Below, piece by piece: positions 61,340-64,000 of a stretch of 64,000 bases of DNA. The notes beneath the pieces were generated by a model. That model saw only the letters and a program-made list of their open reading frames with translations, was not told the DNA's origin and did no database searches. A program made the translations under genes and the position numbers. Origin of the DNA: Candidatus Caldilinea saccharophila (GTDB taxonomy: Bacteria > Chloroflexota > Anaerolineae > Caldilineales > Caldilineaceae); assembly GCA_016710365.1 (NCBI GenBank), contig JADJVW010000024.1, positions 1-64,000 of the forward strand, read 5' to 3'. Positions within the stretch are counted from its first letter, which is position 1. The number at the start of each line of letters is the position of its first letter.

Positions 61340-63938
61340 TTGATTGGTCAATTTCTGGCCGTTTATCTTGTCATACAACTCCTGAGCGTGGCCGCGCTGC
61401 CGTTGGCGTTGCGTTTTTTCGCCGCGCTGCCCGACCGCGGCTATGCCTTTGCGCGACTGCTCGGCATCTTGCTGACCGGCTACATTTTCTGGATCGGCTA
61501 CAGCCTCGGCCTTCTGCGCAACGAGATCGGCGGCGCGTGGCTGGCGCTGCTGCTGGTGGCGGCGATCAGCGTCGTGGTAGGGCGGCGGCTGCGGTCAGGG
61601 GAAGCAACCGGAGCGGGGCAGGAAAGCGAGGATCGTCAATCTTCAATCTCCAATCTCCAATCTCCCACTCTCCCAATCTCCCAATCCCCCAATCCCCCAA
61701 CCCCTCAATCCCTCCCCAACTGGCGCTACATCCTCCTCGTCGAGCTTCTCTTTCTGCTGGCGTTTGCAGCCTGGGCGTGGGTGCGGGCGCACGACCCGGC
61801 CGCGGATCACACCGAGCAGCCGATGGATTTGATGTTCATGAACAGCATTCGCGCCAGCCTGGCCTACCCGCCGCAGGACGCCTGGCTCGCCGGTCATCCG
61901 ATCAGCTATTACTATTTCGGCTACTGGCTCTTCAACATGGTGGGCCTGATGGCTGGGCAAACCGTGGGCGCGACGTACAACCTGGCGCAGGCCGCGTGGT
62001 TTGGCCTGCTGTTAAGCGGCGCGCTGGGCGTGGCCTACAATCTGCTGGCAGCTACGGGACGCAGATTTGGCGCGGCCGCGAGCGGCGGTGTGATCGGCGC
62101 GCTGCTGGTGGGTCTCGCCGCCAACCTGCAAGGGTTGCTGGAATGGCTCTACGCCAACGGCGTCGATGTGGGAGGGATCGCCAGTCTGCTGGGCGTGCGT
62201 GGCTTTCCTGAAGAGGCGCACGTCACCAATCAGTGGTTTGTGGACTTTGGCTGGTGGTGGTGGCGCAGCAGCCGCGTGCTGGCCGACGCCAGTCTGCGCG
62301 GCGACCACATCGAAGTCATCGACGAGTTTCCGGCCTTCAGTTACATCCTCGGCGACAACCATCCCCATCTGACCGCCATGCCTTTCGCGATGCTGGCGAT
62401 CGCCGTGGCGCTGGCGATCTTTCTGGCCGCCGCCGGGCCGCGCCACGATGACGAGATCACGAAGCACAACATATTTCTATCCTTGCGCCGCCGTTTTGCC
62501 TGGTTTCCACTGGGTTGGGGCGGCCTGGCGCTCACGGCCATCGTCACCGGCGCGCTGTTGTTCTTGAACACGTGGGACTATCCGCCCTATTGGCTGTTGG
62601 TGGTCTTCAGCGTGGGCGCAGTGCTGGCGCGGACGTCCATGACCGCGCAGGCTGAACATCTTCCAGAAAGCATCGAAGCTTCCTCGAAGATGGCGCCCGT
62701 CAGTGTAGTTGGTTTGACCGCCCTGTTTGGGATCGGCCTGTTGGTTGCCGGCTTGGTGCTCTACCTGCCCTATTTCCTGACCGCGCAAAGCCAGGCAGGC
62801 GGGTTGATCCCTAATCTCTTTCACCCGACGCGCTTCTCGCAATATTTCACGATGTTTGCGACGGCGCTGCTCACGCTCGCCGCGTTGGCGATGCTGGCAT
62901 GGGCTGAATTGCGCCCGCACAGACGCGCCGTGGCTGCGTTCGCGGGTTTGACGCTGGGCGTGCCCGCGGCGCTGCTGGCAACCTCGGCCTGGATGTCCAC
63001 CGCCACCGAGGCGGGCCGCGCCCAGGTGGCAAGCGTGGCGTTGCCGGACGGTGTGACAGCGTATACGCCCTTCATTTTGGAGCGTTGGGCCAGCCAGCCG
63101 TTCACGTTTTTGATCGTCGGCAGCATGACTGCATTATTTCTCGCGCTGGTGTGGACGGGCGTCAGCCGGGCGCGGCTGCTTTCCAAAGAGCAGTGGCCGC
63201 TGCTCTTTGTGTTGGTGCTGGCAGTGCTGGGTCTAGGATTGACCTTGACGCCGGAAGTCGTCTATTTGCGCGACAATTTCGGCTGGCGCATGAATACGAT
63301 CTTCAAATTCTACTATCAGGCATGGCTGCTCTTTGGTCTGGCGCGCTCATACCATCATGCAGAGTTTGCAAAAGGTGCGTGGCTGGCGACTCGCACCGGC
63401 CGCGGCCAGTGGATTGGCGCTGGTGCTGGCCGCGGCGTCGTCAATCTATCTGATCGCCGGCGCGTACAGCAAGGCGCAGGGATTTAGCCGCCCCCCCACG
63501 TTTGACGCCGCGGCCTATCTGGCGACCGCAGCCCCGGCCGAATACGGTGCAGTGACGTGGGTGCAGGAAAATACATTGCCGACCGATGTGGTGGTGGAGG
63601 CCAAGGGCCGCGCCTACGCCGCTGAAACCAACCGGATCAGCACGATGACGGGGCGTCCAACGTTGCTGGGCTGGGAAGGACATGAAGCGCAGTGGCGCGG
63701 GCAGGCGTATGGCACAATGGCGGCGGGACGGCCTGAAGCCTTGCGCGCCATCTACGGCGGCGCCACGCCGGAGCAAATGGCTGCCATCCTGGAAGAATTT
63801 GACGTCGCCTATATCTATGTCGGCCCACAGGAACGCACCCAATATGAATTGACGCCTGTGGCCGAGCAGGCGCTGTTTGGCCGCATGGAAGTGGTTTACG
63901 CAAACGAGAATGTGCGTATTTACCGGGTGCGACAGTAA
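61340..63938 (+). CDS. Second Chlor_Arch_YYY (DUF2298) membrane protein (one frameshift)
   Basis: About 865 residues. It starts at a TTG with AGAGG about ten bases upstream. N-terminal helices come first, then a repeat-derived loop (61636-61717), and the signature SYYYFGYWLFNMVGLM. LGDNHPHLTAMPFAMLAI and FLNTWDYPPYWLL follow, with DNFGWRMNTIFKFYYQAW as the late DUF2298 motif. The frame breaks near 63335-63400. The C-terminal soluble part has AVTWVQENTLPTDVVVEAK, GRPTLLGWEGHE and FDVAYIYVGPQER. It is a paralogue of the second half of the protein before it and probably forms an operon with it. The role is unknown. Confidence 0.88.
61636..61717 (+). repeat. Repeat insert in the second YYY gene: CAATCTC/CCAATCCC units
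   Basis: Ten consecutive units of seven or eight bases, TCAATCT to CCAATCCC, are read in frame as SNLQSPTLPISQSPNPPTPQ between two membrane segments. Unlike the inserts at 57589 and 59171 there is no complementary left half. Confidence 0.9.
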
Positions 63939-63989
63939 AATCAGAGACGGTAATTCAAGCCTCATCGTCTTAATGTAGAGAGTTTGCTC

Positions 63990-64000
63990 ATGACCGACGC
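63990..64000 (+). CDS. Start of a further gene, cut by the window end
   Basis: An ATG at 63990 opens MTD, with TAGAGAG upstream as a weak ribosome site. Only three full codons are visible. It follows the second YYY gene by 51 bases on the same strand. No product can be named. Confidence 0.35.

Overview
The window is a high-GC bacterial chromosome segment that most resembles a member of the Chloroflexota (Anaerolineae/Caldilineae-like). The strongest clue is a pair of very large membrane proteins at the right end (56280-61240 and 61340-63938). They carry the triple-tyrosine signature (YYYFG) of the Chlor_Arch_YYY / DUF2298 family, known from Chloroflexota and archaea. Supporting clues are a mevalonate-type decarboxylase, Thr/Pro-rich secreted proteins with an Arg-rich C-terminal anchor, and a large set of interspersed palindromes. 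There are no rRNA or tRNA genes, no CRISPR array, no recognisable transposase and no prophage module.

Layout. 1-1000: tail of a histidine kinase and a damaged LuxR-type response regulator. 1.2-5.0 kb: small membrane protein and a fused molybdenum hydroxylase. 5.1-9.0 kb: palindrome array, DinB-like protein, an acyl-ACP-reductase-like protein with a C-terminal membrane tail, and a lipoprotein. 9.1-15.9 kb: acyl-CoA ligase, receiver-kinase hybrid, PuuD-like amidotransferase and penicillin acylase. 16.0-23.2 kb: a leftward run of nine genes (ilvE, methyltransferase, azlC, azlD, epoxide-hydrolase-like, phosphodiesterase, small protein, mevalonate-type decarboxylase, asparaginase). 23.6-29.4 kb: secreted protein, xseA, TPR protein, SH3b lipoprotein, ftsY. 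29.4-32.8 kb: leftward cluster of small protein, P450, glycosyltransferase and plsY. 32.9-40.8 kb: two aldo-keto reductases around an oligopeptide ABC transporter, then a creatininase-like protein. 40.8-49.7 kb: three wall-active proteins (LysM-YkuD; TIM barrel-SH3b-M23; TIM barrel-Ig-triple amidase). 49.7-56.2 kb: scpA, a secreted anchored protein, a PMT-like glycosyltransferase and a G5/3D protein. 56.3-63.9 kb: the two YYY proteins. The last bases hold the start of a further gene.

Themes. Wall and envelope genes dominate the right half. The left half mixes redox enzymes, branched-chain amino-acid metabolism and export, and isoprenoid and lipid steps. Several families of short palindromes and 7-, 8- and 13-nt tandem repeats lie just after stop codons, just before start codons, or inside the cytoplasmic-loop coding sequence of the giant membrane proteins. 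One palindrome is nested inside another, which argues that they move.

Caution. About 17 genes are split by one or more single indels although both halves are well conserved, including the normally essential scpA. The likeliest cause is uncorrected sequencing or assembly error. I therefore give merged gene spans with approximate frameshift positions. One frame break, near 59.3 kb, falls exactly in a heptanucleotide repeat and could be genuine phase variation.
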